A stretch of DNA of 64,000 bases, from NCBI GenBank assembly GCA_017745175.1, contig JAGHZY010000046.1, forward strand, positions 1 through 64,000, in the 5' to 3' direction. Shown piece by piece: positions 16,712-24,668 of the stretch. The notes under the pieces are model-generated. The model had not been told where the DNA came from and searched no databases. It was given only the letters and a program-made list of their open reading frames with translations. Position 1 is the stretch's first letter. The number at the start of each line of letters is the position of its first letter. The position numbers and the translations under genes were made by a program. Origin of the DNA: Sphingopyxis sp. (GTDB lineage Bacteria; Pseudomonadota; Alphaproteobacteria; Sphingomonadales; Sphingomonadaceae).

Positions 16712-16784
16712 GTCCGCTTCGTGCCACTGTGGTACGCGGACATTGAACCGATGTCACCCAATTGCCATATTGTAATTGGGTGAC
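16712..16784 (+). promoter_or_regulatory. Two consecutive hairpins in the clpP-clpX spacer
   Basis: The first hairpin runs from 16712 to 16741 (GTCCGC...GCGGAC with an inner GTGCCA/TGGTAC stem). The second has perfect 11-base arms, GTCACCCAATT at 16753-16763 and AATTGGGTGAC at 16774-16784, around an AT-rich loop. A TTGACG box overlaps the first. They may form a processing or attenuation site, or an operator for clpX. Confidence 0.5.
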
Positions 16785-16839
16785 CGGGGGCTAGGATAAG
16801 AGAGGCGTCGCCCCTTTTGGGCCCGCCATAGGAAGTTTT

Positions 16840-18111
16840 ATGACGAAATTGAGTGGCTCGGACAGCAAGAGCACCCTTTACTGCTCCTTCTGCGGCAAGT
16901 CGCAGCACGAAGTCCGCAAGCTGATTGCCGGGCCGACCGTTTTCATCTGCGACGAATGCGTCGAGCTTTGCAACGACATCATCCGCGAGGAAATAAAGGG
17001 CGGGATCGCCGCGCGCAAGGACGGCGCGGTGCCGACGCCGCTCGAAATCTGCCAGCACCTCGATTCCTATGTGATCGGCCAGAACACCGCCAAGCGCGTG
17101 CTGTCGGTCGCGGTGCACAATCACTACAAGCGCCTCGCAAACTCGGGCCGCGGCGACGATGTCGAACTGGCGAAGTCGAACATCCTCCTCGTCGGCCCGA
17201 CCGGCAGCGGCAAGACCTTGCTCGCGCAGACGCTCGCGCGCTTCCTCGACGTCCCCTTCACCATGGCCGACGCAACGACGCTGACCGAGGCGGGTTATGT
17301 CGGCGAGGACGTCGAGAACATCATCCTCAAGCTGCTGCAGGCCAGCGACTATAATGTCGAAAAGGCCCAGCGCGGCATCGTCTATATTGACGAGATCGAC
17401 AAGATCAGCCGCAAGGCCGAGAACCCCTCGATCACCCGCGACGTGTCGGGCGAAGGCGTGCAGCAGGCTTTGCTCAAGCTGATGGAAGGCACGACCGCGA
17501 GCGTTCCGCCGCAGGGCGGGCGCAAGCATCCGCAGCAGGAATTCCTGCAGGTCGACACGACGAACATCCTGTTCATCGCCGGCGGTGCGTTCAGCGGCCT
17601 TGAAAAGATCATCGGCGACCGCCTGCAGGGCAAGTCGATCGGTTTCGGCGCGCATGTCGCCGGCCCCGACGAACGCCGCCAGGGCGAAGTGCTCAAGCAG
17701 ATCGAACCCGAGGATCTCCTCAAGTTCGGGCTGATTCCCGAATTCGTCGGCCGCCTGCCCGTCATCGCGACGCTCGAGGACCTCGACGTCGACGCGCTGG
17801 TCAAGATTCTCGGCGAACCCAAGAATGCGCTGGTCAAACAGTACAAGAAGCTGTTCGACCTCGAAGAGGTCGCGCTGACCTTCACCGACGATGCGCTGGT
17901 CGCGGTCGCCAAGAAGGCGATCGAACGCAAGACCGGCGCGCGCGGGCTGCGCTCGATCGTCGAGGCGATCCTGCTCGACACGATGTTCGACCTGCCCGAC
18001 CTGACCGACGTGGTCGAGATCGTCGTCGACAAGGATGTGGTCGAGGGCCGCAAGGATCCCGTCCGCGTCTATGCCGACAAGGCGAAGGAAGCCGCAGGCG
18101 ACGCCGCCTGA
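16840..18111 (+). CDS. clpX: ATP-dependent Clp protease ATP-binding subunit ClpX
   Basis: ClpX is the AAA+ unfoldase that feeds ClpP. The 423-residue protein starts with a zinc-binding domain (C15, C18, C37, C40). It has a Walker A GPTGSGKT at 119-126, a Walker B with VYIDEIDKI, and the pore-loop and RKH-type sequences of the family (TGARGLRS). Length and order are as usual. A strong terminator follows directly, so clpP-clpX ends here. Confidence 0.98.
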   Translation: MTKLSGSDSKSTLYCSFCGKSQHEVRKLIAGPTVFICDECVELCNDIIREEIKGGIAARKDGAVPTPLEICQHLDSYVIGQNTAKRVLSVAVHNHYKRLANSGRGDDVELAKSNILLVGPTGSGKTLLAQTLARFLDVPFTMADATTLTEAGYVGEDVENIILKLLQASDYNVEKAQRGIVYIDEIDKISRKAENPSITRDVSGEGVQQALLKLMEGTTASVPPQGGRKHPQQEFLQVDTTNILFIAGGAFSGLEKIIGDRLQGKSIGFGAHVAGPDERRQGEVLKQIEPEDLLKFGLIPEFVGRLPVIATLEDLDVDALVKILGEPKNALVKQYKKLFDLEEVALTFTDDALVAVAKKAIERKTGARGLRSIVEAILLDTMFDLPDLTDVVEIVVDKDVVEGRKDPVRVYADKAKEAAGDAA

Positions 18112-18121
18112 GTCGCGCATG

Positions 18122-18145
18122 GGGCGCCCTTCGGGGCGCCCTTTT
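18122..18145 (+). terminator. Rho-independent terminator after clpX
   Basis: GGGCGCCC at 18122-18129 and again at 18134-18141 form a hairpin with a TTCG loop, followed by TTTT. Confidence 0.9.
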
Positions 18146-18269
18146 ATGTTGCATTGCAGCAACAGTTTCCCGAAAAAACGAATTCGTGCCTGTGGATAAA
18201 TTCGGGCGCGCAACGGAAATTCGCCTTTTTTTCGCCCTTGGCCGCAAGCCGCCCCCCTCCCCGCTTGCA

Positions 18270-18291
18270 CTGTCACAATTGCTGTCACAAT
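18270..18291 (+). promoter_or_regulatory. Tandem CTGTCACAAT repeats upstream of the TonB receptor
   Basis: CTGTCACAAT occurs at 18270-18279 and again at 18282-18291, a 12-bp period close to one helical turn, about 90 bp before the receptor gene. This could be a regulator-binding site. No matching family is recognised. Confidence 0.4.
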
Positions 18292-18381
18292 CGTGCCACA
18301 TGCGAGCTTCAGGGGCGCTCGCAGGTCAGGCGCGCCCCTTTTGTGCGCCTGCCATTGCACCACCATAGGGGACAATCCAGA

Positions 18382-21078
18382 ATGAAATTCCGTCACACGC
18401 TCGCTGCCAGCGTTGCGCTGATTCCGGTCGCGCTGCTTTCCACGCCGGCCTTCGCCCAGTCGACCGGCTCGCAGGACTTCGAAAACGAGATCATCGTCAC
18501 CGGTTCGCGCTCGAATCAGGGCATCGCCGGCGTCGTCACGCCCGACACGACCAAGGCAAAGGTCGTCCTGACGCAGGAATTCATCGCGCGCCAGTCGCCC
18601 GGCCAGACCGTCAACGACCTGATCAACCAGCTTCCCGGTGTCAGCTTCCAGAACAACGATCCGTTCGGTTCGGCCGGCGGCAAGATGACGATCCGCGGTT
18701 TCGACAACACGCGCATCAACCAGACGTTCGACGGCATCCCGCTCAACGACTCGGGTAACTATGCGCTCTATTCGAACCAGCAGCTCGACCCCGAACTCAT
18801 CGACCAGGTCAACGTCAACCTCGGCTCGACCGACGTCGACAGCCCGACCGCCGCGGCGTCGGGCTCGACGGTCAACTATCGCACGCGCAACCCGAGCGAA
18901 GAGTTCGGCGTGAAGGTCGTCGGCTCGGCCGGCGACTTCAACTTCTTCCGCATCTTCGGCATGGTCGACACCGGCGTGCTGACCCCGTGGGGCACGCGCG
19001 CCTTCATCTCGGGCAGCTCGGCGACCAACGACACGGTGTTCGGCAACGTCGATCTGCCGGGCGTGCCCGCGCATCGCGGCCGCATCAACAAGAAGCAGTT
19101 CAACGGCAAGATCTATCAGCCGATCGGCGACGATGGCGACTTCATCGCACTGTCGGGCCACTATAACGAGAACCGCAACAATTTCTTCGGCTCGGTCTCG
19201 CTGCGTGACGACACGTATCTTGGCCGCGTCGTCCCCAATCGCTTTCCGCTGAGCCGCGACGAACGCGACTACAATATCGCGCGCTGCCAGATCAACACCG
19301 TCGCCCGCGCCGGCCAGATCGACACGGCAAACAGCTGCGGTTCGACCTTCGACGAACGCATGAACCCGTCGAACACCGGCAACATCCGCCTCAACTCGCG
19401 CTTCACGCTCACCGAAGGCCTCGTCCTGACGGTCGATCCGAGCTATCAGTACACCAAGGCCAATGGCGGCGGCACCGCCGTCGGCACGGAAGCGCGCCGC
19501 GACGTCAATCCGCTGGGCACGCCCGCGGCTGCGAACTGCAACACTACCCCGAACAGCGCGACGGTCAGCTGCCAGATGGGCTATATCGGCGGTACGCCCT
19601 ATTACGGCCGCGACCTCAACGGCGACGGCGATCTGCTCGACACCGTCCGCGTGCTCGCGCCGAACCAGACGCAGACCCACCGCTACGGCCTGATCACCGG
19701 CCTGCGCTACGAAATGGGCGATCACACGTTCCGCGTGTTCTACAGCTGGGAACGCGCGCGCCACCGTCAGACGGGGCAGACCAACTTCCTGCAGCTCGAC
19801 GGCTCGCCGACCGACCCGTTCCCGGTAAACGATCCGCTGAAGGACGCCGATGGCAATGTCCTGCAGCGTCGCGACCGCAAGTCGATCGCCAGCCTCAACC
19901 TGTTCGGCGGTGAATATCGCGGCGAATTCGGTCGCCTGACCGTCCAGGCCGGCGGCTCGTACAAGATGTTCAAGCGCGAGCTGAACAATTATTGCGCCAC
20001 CTCGAGCGCGACGGGCTTCGTCGAATGCTTCGGCACGAACACCGCCGGTCTTGCTGCATGGCTGGCCGCCAACCCGACGGTCGTGATCGGCGTCGATCGC
20101 GGCACGACGCCGCCGACCAACATCATCGCGCCGGTGCAGGGTCCGCAGCAGCGCATCCGCAAATATAACAAGTTCACGCCGAACGTCGGCCTGACCTTCG
20201 ACGCGACCGACGATGTCAGCATCTTCGCCAACTATTCGAAGGGTGTGCAGGTTCCGGGCACCGACAACCTCTACAACGCCTTCTATTTCCCGGCGGACTC
20301 GGAAGCGGCGAACCCGAAGCCCGAGACGACCGACAACTTCGACCTCGGCGTGCGCTACACGACCAGCGAGATCCAGGCGCAGATCGGCGGCTGGTACACG
20401 ATCTTCAAAGACCGTCTCGCCTCGTCGTTCGATCCGGACACCGAGCGTAACGTCTATCGCAACCTCGGCCGCGTCGACAAATATGGTATCGACGCCACGG
20501 TTTCGGTCCGTCCGATCCCCGAATTCTCGGTCACGGCCTTCGGTTCGTACCTGAAGTCGAAGATCAAGGACAACGTCCTCAACGGCCTCTGCACCGCGCA
20601 GAACGTGACCGATCGTGCCTTCCTCTGCACCGCGGTCAACGGCCCTGCTTATGCGCTGACCAAGGGCAAGCGTGAATCGGGTTCGCCGACCTACACCTTC
20701 GGCGGCCGCGTCCAGGGCACGCTCGGCCCGCTCGAACTGGGTGCGCAGGTCAAGCGCACCGGTCCGCGTTATGTGAACGACCAGAACACCCCGCTGTTCC
20801 AGTCGATCGATCTCGATGGTGCGGGCCCTCAGCCGGCGCGCACCCTTCAGGTCTTCGGTGCCAAGGCTCCGGGCTACACGCTCGTCGATCTCGACGCGCG
20901 CCTCGGTCTCGAATGGGCCGGCCTCGGCGACAAGGTCTATTTCCAGTTCAACGTCACCAACCTGTTCGACAAGCTTTATGTCGGCGGTTTCGACGGCCAG
21001 CTGGCGAACAACTCGGTGCCTTTCACCCAGATCGGCGCGCCGCGGACCGTCATCGGTTCGATCGTCGTCGGCTTCTGA
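18382..21078 (+). CDS. TonB-dependent outer-membrane receptor
   Basis: The 898-residue protein has a Sec signal peptide ending AFAQ and a TonB-box-like segment NEIIVTGSR. A plug domain follows (VNDLINQLPGVSFQ, then IRGFDNTRINQTFDGIP), and then a 22-strand-type beta barrel ending in a C-terminal phenylalanine (IVVGF). It imports an unknown ligand across the outer membrane using TonB energy. ATG at 18382 is preferred because the signal peptide begins there; an upstream in-frame extension is not signal-like. The gene stands alone between two terminators and has a 270-bp leader. Confidence 0.93.
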   Translation: MKFRHTLAASVALIPVALLSTPAFAQSTGSQDFENEIIVTGSRSNQGIAGVVTPDTTKAKVVLTQEFIARQSPGQTVNDLINQLPGVSFQNNDPFGSAGGKMTIRGFDNTRINQTFDGIPLNDSGNYALYSNQQLDPELIDQVNVNLGSTDVDSPTAAASGSTVNYRTRNPSEEFGVKVVGSAGDFNFFRIFGMVDTGVLTPWGTRAFISGSSATNDTVFGNVDLPGVPAHRGRINKKQFNGKIYQPIGDDGDFIALSGHYNENRNNFFGSVSLRDDTYLGRVVPNRFPLSRDERDYNIARCQINTVARAGQIDTANSCGSTFDERMNPSNTGNIRLNSRFTLTEGLVLTVDPSYQYTKANGGGTAVGTEARRDVNPLGTPAAANCNTTPNSATVSCQMGYIGGTPYYGRDLNGDGDLLDTVRVLAPNQTQTHRYGLITGLRYEMGDHTFRVFYSWERARHRQTGQTNFLQLDGSPTDPFPVNDPLKDADGNVLQRRDRKSIASLNLFGGEYRGEFGRLTVQAGGSYKMFKRELNNYCATSSATGFVECFGTNTAGLAAWLAANPTVVIGVDRGTTPPTNIIAPVQGPQQRIRKYNKFTPNVGLTFDATDDVSIFANYSKGVQVPGTDNLYNAFYFPADSEAANPKPETTDNFDLGVRYTTSEIQAQIGGWYTIFKDRLASSFDPDTERNVYRNLGRVDKYGIDATVSVRPIPEFSVTAFGSYLKSKIKDNVLNGLCTAQNVTDRAFLCTAVNGPAYALTKGKRESGSPTYTFGGRVQGTLGPLELGAQVKRTGPRYVNDQNTPLFQSIDLDGAGPQPARTLQVFGAKAPGYTLVDLDARLGLEWAGLGDKVYFQFNVTNLFDKLYVGGFDGQLANNSVPFTQIGAPRTVIGSIVVGF

Positions 21079-21103
21079 GCCCGACGGCCGGACGAACGAA
21101 ATC

Positions 21104-21134
21104 GGGCGCGGGAGGCAACTCCCGCGCCCTTTTT
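21104..21134 (+). terminator. Rho-independent terminator after the TonB receptor
   Basis: GGGCGCGGGAG (21104-21114) pairs perfectly with CTCCCGCGCCC (21119-21129) around a GCAA tetraloop and is followed by five T residues. Confidence 0.95.
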
Positions 21135-21184
21135 CCTGTCCGAAAGATGAAGCCGGCGCCGCGCGACGCGGCGCCGATGGCGGC

Positions 21185-21595
21185 TCAGCCCGCGGCGATG
21201 CGGCGCGCGGTGTCCTGCACCAGCGCGATCATGTTGGGGACGCCCTGCGTCCGGTTCGACGACAGCTGGCGCGTGAGGTCGAAGGGCGCGAGCGCGGCGG
21301 CGACATCCATCGCGGCGACATCGGCGGCGGGCTTGTCCTGCACCGCGGCCAGAACCAGCGCGACGATCCCCTTGGTGATCGCGGCGTTGCTGTCGGCGAG
21401 GAAATGGAGCTGGCCGTCGTCTCGCGGCACCGGGTAGACCCAGACGCTCGCCGAGCAGCCGCGCACCAGCGTCGCGTCGGTCTTGAGCGCGTCGGGCATC
21501 GGTTCGAGCGCGCGGCCGAGGTCGATCAGCAGGCGATAGCGATCGTCGCCGTCGAGAAAATCATATTCGTCGAAGATGTCGGTCAGGCTGCGCAT
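21185..21595 (-). CDS. sufE: SufE family cysteine-desulfurase activator
   Basis: The protein starts MRSLTDIFDEYDFLDG and has the sulfur-accepting cysteine in the motif VRGCSASVWVY. SufE takes persulfide sulfur from SufS and passes it to the Fe-S scaffold. The length (136 residues) is normal. A longer form from ATG at 21649 adds 18 non-conserved residues; it has a GGGGAG ribosome site, but that lies inside the stem of a perfect inverted repeat. No other suf genes are in the window. Confidence 0.9.
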   Translation of the reverse strand: MRSLTDIFDEYDFLDGDDRYRLLIDLGRALEPMPDALKTDATLVRGCSASVWVYPVPRDDGQLHFLADSNAAITKGIVALVLAAVQDKPAADVAAMDVAAALAPFDLTRQLSSNRTQGVPNMIALVQDTARRIAAG

Positions 21596-21650
21596 GGCCG
21601 CGCGCACTCGCACAGATGGCACCAAGTTGAAAGGGCCCTGAAACGACATC

Positions 21651-21704
21651 GGCCCGCTCCCCTGTCAACCGCCGGACGGATGGCGACTGACAGGGGAGCG
21701 GGCC
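21651..21704. promoter_or_regulatory. Perfect 17-bp inverted repeat between the psp operon and sufE
   Basis: GGCCCGCTCCCCTGTCA at 21651-21667 is the exact reverse complement of 21688-21704, with a 20-base loop. No T-run follows on either strand, which is unusual for a simple terminator. On the minus strand the stem contains the ribosome site of the longer sufE start. Confidence 0.7.
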
Positions 21705-21731
21705 GGTGCCGCACCGTCGGTCCGGGGTGCC

Positions 21732-21977
21732 TTAGAGGTCGACCCCCGCCGCGATCGCTTCGAGCTTGCGCAGCCGTTCCTTGAGGTCGGCGATCTCGAT
21801 CCGCGACCCGGCATTCGGAACGCTGGCGTCCTGCGGCGGCGCGACATGCCCCGCCGCGAGCTCCTCGCGCTTCAGCTGGATCCAGTCGCGCCAGCCGCGC
21901 AGCGCGACCAGACTGACAATGCTGAGCGCGGCGAGCGCAACGGCGGCGGCGGTGAAATCAGGTGTGATGAAAGCCAT
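21732..21977 (-). CDS. Small membrane/coiled-coil protein, psp locus (paralogue 1)
   Basis: The 81-residue protein has one N-terminal membrane segment (residues 8-26), a basic-aromatic stretch RGWRDWIQLKREEL, and a short C-terminal helix LKERLRKLEAIA. That helix resembles the ERI helix of the next four proteins but lacks their final EIEKLR motif. It is the most divergent of five small genes at the end of the psp operon. Function unknown; a role at the inner membrane under envelope stress is inferred from position and family likeness. Confidence 0.75.
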   Translation of the reverse strand: MAFITPDFTAAAVALAALSIVSLVALRGWRDWIQLKREELAAGHVAPPQDASVPNAGSRIEIADLKERLRKLEAIAAGVDL

Positions 21978-22000
21978 GAGCGTTGCTCCCTTGTCGGCGT

Positions 22001-22264
22001 TCAGATCTTGCTGCTGTCGCGCAGCTTCTCGATTTCCTGATCGAGCGTGACAGCACGATTGTTGTCGGTGGCGATGCGTTCGAGCACCTGGATGCGGTCC
22101 TTCAGCGCGCGAATCTCGGCCTGCAGCGCCTTGGTCTCGGCATTGTCGGCGGCGACGACATAGTCACCGCCGCTGCGATCGCGGCGGATGCCGTGCTTGG
22201 CGCGGACAATGCTGCCGATCGTGACGATGAGGACGATGCCGACGACCATTTCAAACGGGCCCAT
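22001..22264 (-). CDS. Small membrane/coiled-coil protein, psp locus (paralogue 2)
   Basis: The 87-residue protein has an N-terminal membrane segment (about residues 5-20), then RAKHGIRRD, a charged heptad-like helix and the motif KDRIQVLERIATDNN, ending DQEIEKLRDSS. RAKHG is shared with the fifth paralogue, and the ERIATD and EIEKLR motifs with its neighbours. The central helix aligns with the DxEHP-type helix of PspB. I infer an origin by tandem duplication of a PspB-like gene. Confidence 0.8.
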   Translation of the reverse strand: MGPFEMVVGIVLIVTIGSIVRAKHGIRRDRSGGDYVVAADNAETKALQAEIRALKDRIQVLERIATDNNRAVTLDQEIEKLRDSSKI

Positions 22265-22302
22265 GGGGAGTATCCTTTCCTGATATTCTTGTCGTTGTCG
22301 GT

Positions 22303-22566
22303 TCAGTTCAGCGGCGTGTCGCGCAGCTTCTCGATCTCGTCGGTGACATCGATTCCCTTGTCGGTAACGATGCGCTCGAGAACGCGGACGCGCTGTTCGA
22401 GCCGTTCGGTGTGCGCCGCATATTGCGCCGCTTTCTCGGCGGTTTCGTTGGTGATCGCCTTGAGCTGCTTTTCCTTGAACTTCAGATGACGCTCATAGGC
22501 GGCGTAACCTATGCCGAGGGTGACCGGCAGTCCGACGACGATGAAGAGGATGACGATCGCTTCCAT
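22303..22566 (-). CDS. Small membrane/coiled-coil protein, psp locus (paralogue 3)
   Basis: The 87-residue protein has an N-terminal membrane segment MEAIVILFIVVGLPVTLGIG, a lysine-rich amphipathic stretch, and the helix LEQRVRVLERIVTDKG, ending DEIEKLRDTPLN. The last 35 residues are closely similar to those of paralogue 2. It lies 38 bp from paralogue 2 and 10 bp from paralogue 4 in one leftward operon. No known domain name beyond PspB-like is supported. Confidence 0.8.
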   Translation of the reverse strand: MEAIVILFIVVGLPVTLGIGYAAYERHLKFKEKQLKAITNETAEKAAQYAAHTERLEQRVRVLERIVTDKGIDVTDEIEKLRDTPLN

Positions 22567-22576
22567 TTCCCGCTCC

Positions 22577-22894
22577 TCAATTCGACGGACGCCGCAGCGC
22601 CTCGATCTCGTGGCTCAGCCGGTGGCCCTCGTCGGTGACGATGCGCTCGATCACCGCGAGACGATCCTTCACCGACCCGAGTTCGGCGCGCAGCTGGGCA
22701 TTTTCCTGGCTGATCAGCTTGACGCGCTCCATCGCCTCGTCGCTGGTCTTCGGATAGATCGCCTTGCCCCAGCTGTTCTCTAGCGGATAGCCGTTCTTGA
22801 TGCGAAGCCAAGTGGTGAAAACCCATCCCGCGACCCCGGCAAGGCCGACAATTGCGGCAACGGGGGCAAGGGTGTTCAAAAGCAGGAAATCCAT
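22577..22894 (-). CDS. Small membrane/coiled-coil protein, psp locus (paralogue 4)
   Basis: The 105-residue protein has an N-terminal membrane segment (residues 10-29), then FTTWLRIKNGYPLENSWG, a coiled-coil region and KDRLAVIERIVTDEG, ending HEIEALRRP. The FTTW-[IL]R-x-K-[HN]-GYP-x-EN-x-W block is shared with paralogue 5, showing a recent duplication of these two. The ATG at 22894 was chosen because the membrane segment starts there; an open upstream extension is antisense-like and basic. Confidence 0.8.
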   Translation of the reverse strand: MDFLLLNTLAPVAAIVGLAGVAGWVFTTWLRIKNGYPLENSWGKAIYPKTSDEAMERVKLISQENAQLRAELGSVKDRLAVIERIVTDEGHRLSHEIEALRRPSN

Positions 22895-22907
22895 CGTCTC
22901 GATCCTC

Positions 22908-23207
22908 TCAGCGCAGACGGTCGATCTGGTCGGCGAGCTGCGCCGCCTGTCCGTTGTTCTCGGTCGCGATGCGTTCCAGCACCGAAATCCGCTCTTCCAG
23001 CCGGCTGACCTGGCCCGCCAGCTTGGCGTTGTCATCGGTCAGCAGGGCGATTTTTCGATCAGCGTCGGGGTCGGTTCGATGAACCGTGCCACCCCATTCA
23101 TTCTCGACGGGATAGCCGTGCTTGGCGCGGATCCAGGTGGTGAACATCCAGCCGCCGATCGACAGGGCGATGATGGCGAGGACGAAGGTGGTACCACCGA
23201 AATTCAT
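22908..23207 (-). CDS. Small membrane/coiled-coil protein, psp locus (paralogue 5)
   Basis: The 99-residue protein has an N-terminal membrane segment (residues 7-24), the block FTTWIRAKHGYPVENEWGG, a helix with LTDDNAKLAGQVSRLEE, and ERISVLERIATENN, ending ADQIDRLR. It sits between paralogue 4 (14 bp away) and pspC (33 bp away). The C-terminal ending DQIDRLR mirrors the DEIDALR ending of PspC next door. Confidence 0.8.
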   Translation of the reverse strand: MNFGGTTFVLAIIALSIGGWMFTTWIRAKHGYPVENEWGGTVHRTDPDADRKIALLTDDNAKLAGQVSRLEERISVLERIATENNGQAAQLADQIDRLR

Positions 23208-23239
23208 GTATTTTCTCCCTGTTGCCTGCCCCGGCCCGC

Positions 23240-23620
23240 TCAGCGCAGCGCGTCGATCTCGTCGGCGAGGCGGCGGTTGTGGCTGGTGTAATATTGCTCG
23301 ATGTCGGCAAGCCGGCGGTCGATGTCGCGGAAGCGCGACTTGATGTCGCGGGTCGATGCGGTCGGGTTGCTACGCACACCCTGCCAGAATTTCGCCTCCT
23401 CACTCGAGCCATAGAGCGCGAACGGCTTGGGCGTGCCCATCCAGGCGACCATCCAGTAAGCGATCAGCGTCCAGGGGAAGCCGCCCATCAAGGTGAGGAG
23501 GACCGCGCCGACGCGAACCCAGAGGACGTCGATCCCGCTATAATCCGCGATGCCCGAACACACACCGCTCCATTTGGCGTTCTGCTTGTCGAGGTAGAAT
23601 TTTGTGCGGCTGGCAGACAT
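23240..23620 (-). CDS. pspC: Phage shock protein C (PspC) with PspB-like C-terminal helix
   Basis: The 126-residue protein has a PspC domain: KFYLDKQNAKWSGVCSGIADYSGID, then a membrane segment WVRVGAVLLTLMGGFPWTLIAYWMV (residues 40-64). The C-terminal tail, with RRLADIEQYYTSHNRRLADEIDALR, repeats the helix-plus-EIxxLR ending of the small neighbouring proteins. PspC normally sits in the inner membrane with PspB and releases PspA-bound PspF on stress. The start at 23620 is one base from the pspB stop, so the two are coupled. Confidence 0.9.
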   Translation of the reverse strand: MSASRTKFYLDKQNAKWSGVCSGIADYSGIDVLWVRVGAVLLTLMGGFPWTLIAYWMVAWMGTPKPFALYGSSEEAKFWQGVRSNPTASTRDIKSRFRDIDRRLADIEQYYTSHNRRLADEIDALR

Positions 23621-23621
23621 C

Positions 23622-23897
23622 TCAGTTCCTCCGGCTATTGTTTTCGAGTTGCGCCAGTTCTTCATCGCTGCGTACCGCGGGGCGGAAGTCGGGATGGTCG
23701 GCGCTGATGATGCGTTCGACGGTGTGCAGGCGGTTTTCGAGGCGCCGTGCGGTATCGTAAAGTTCGTCGAGCAGCTGTTCATCTTCTCCGGTCAGCGTCT
23801 TGGCCTGTTTCCACTTCGTGATGTAGTGGAGGATCAGCCAGGGCAGACCGAGGAAGAGCGTTCCGATGACGATCGGGACAATGATGATCTCTTCCAT
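23622..23897 (-). CDS. pspB: Phage shock protein B (PspB)
   Basis: The 91-residue protein has an N-terminal membrane segment (IIIVPIVIGTLFLGLPWLIL) and the family signature ARRLENRLHTVERIISADHPDFR, close to the E. coli PspB helix that ends in DAEHPNW. A charged extension of about 20 residues follows. PspB acts with PspC as an inner-membrane sensor in the psp response. It lies 12 bp after pspA on the same strand. Confidence 0.92.
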   Translation of the reverse strand: MEEIIIVPIVIGTLFLGLPWLILHYITKWKQAKTLTGEDEQLLDELYDTARRLENRLHTVERIISADHPDFRPAVRSDEELAQLENNSRRN

Positions 23898-23909
23898 CGG
23901 TCCGGCTCC

Positions 23910-24572
23910 TTAATTCTTGCCCTGCGCGGCCTTCAGCGCGGCGAGCTCGTCGGCGACCTTGTCGGCGGCCTGCAGTTCGGCGATTTCCTCGTCGAGCGAC
24001 TTCTTGTAGCCGAGACCCAGCGCATCGGCGCGGCCTTCGGCTTCGTCGACGCGGCGTTCGAGGATCTCGAAGCGCGAGAAGGCATCCTCGACGCGGTCGC
24101 CATTGGTCATCTCGCGAAGGCGATAGCGGTTCTCGGCGCTTTCGAGGCGGTTGACGACGCTCGACTGGCGCGCGCGGGCTTCGCTGAGCTTCTTCTGCAG
24201 CTTCGCGATATCGGCTTCATAGCCGGTCAGCGCATCGTCGAGGACGGCGATTTCGGCTTTCAGCCGCTCGGCCATATCGCCTGCCTTCTGCTTTTCGACG
24301 AGCGCGGCGGTGGCGAGATCCTCGCGGTCCTTCGACAGCGCGAGCTCTGCCTTTTCCTTCCAGCTGTCCTGCAGGCTCTCGAGCTTGGCGATATGGCGCC
24401 GCATTTCCTTCTGGTCCGCAATCGTGCGGGCGGCAGAGGCGCGGACTTCGACGAGCGTTTCGTTCATCTCGAAGATGATCTGGCGGATCATCTTTTCCGG
24501 ATCCTCGGCCCGGTCGAGCAGGTCGGTGACGTTGGCGGCGATGATGTCGCGGGTTCGTGAAAAAATACCCAT
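23910..24572 (-). CDS. pspA: Phage shock protein A (PspA/IM30)
   Basis: The 220-residue protein is almost entirely coiled coil and opens MGIFSRTRDIIAANVTDLLD, followed by EDPEKMIRQIIFEMNETL, the usual PspA/Vipp1 N-terminus with its membrane-binding helix. PspA both inhibits the activator PspF and forms scaffolds that protect a damaged inner membrane. The start is ATG at 24572. A stable hairpin lies between it and the upstream 53-residue gene. Confidence 0.96.
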   Translation of the reverse strand: MGIFSRTRDIIAANVTDLLDRAEDPEKMIRQIIFEMNETLVEVRASAARTIADQKEMRRHIAKLESLQDSWKEKAELALSKDREDLATAALVEKQKAGDMAERLKAEIAVLDDALTGYEADIAKLQKKLSEARARQSSVVNRLESAENRYRLREMTNGDRVEDAFSRFEILERRVDEAEGRADALGLGYKKSLDEEIAELQAADKVADELAALKAAQGKN

Positions 24573-24620
24573 TTGAAACTCCTGTCGAAAACTTGAGACC
24601 TTGTATGTTGTTAAAAGGCT

Positions 24621-24660
24621 GGTGCCGGGGCGGGGCAAGGGGGGAGAGTGCCCCGGCACC
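24621..24660 (-). promoter_or_regulatory. Hairpin between the 53-residue leader gene and pspA
   Basis: GGTGCCGGGGC (24621-24631) is the exact reverse complement of 24650-24660, with an 18-base loop. On the minus strand it is followed by AGCCTTTTAAC, a weak T-run. It may attenuate read-through into pspA or protect the 3' end of a short message. Confidence 0.55.
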
Positions 24661-24668
24661 AGTGCCGG

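Noticed and set aside
18154-18381. A longer N-terminus for the first TonB receptor
   Set aside because: The extra residues are not signal-like and would run through the promoter region. A normal signal peptide begins at 18382.
16393-19764. A 1123-codon open frame on the minus strand
   Set aside because: It lies antisense to clpX and the TonB receptor, whose motifs are clear. Its composition is that of a shadow frame in GC-rich DNA.
21651-23220. The series of inverted repeats and short genes as a CRISPR array or phage remnant
   Set aside because: No regular direct repeats or spacers occur, and the short genes share one membrane/coiled-coil family linked to psp.
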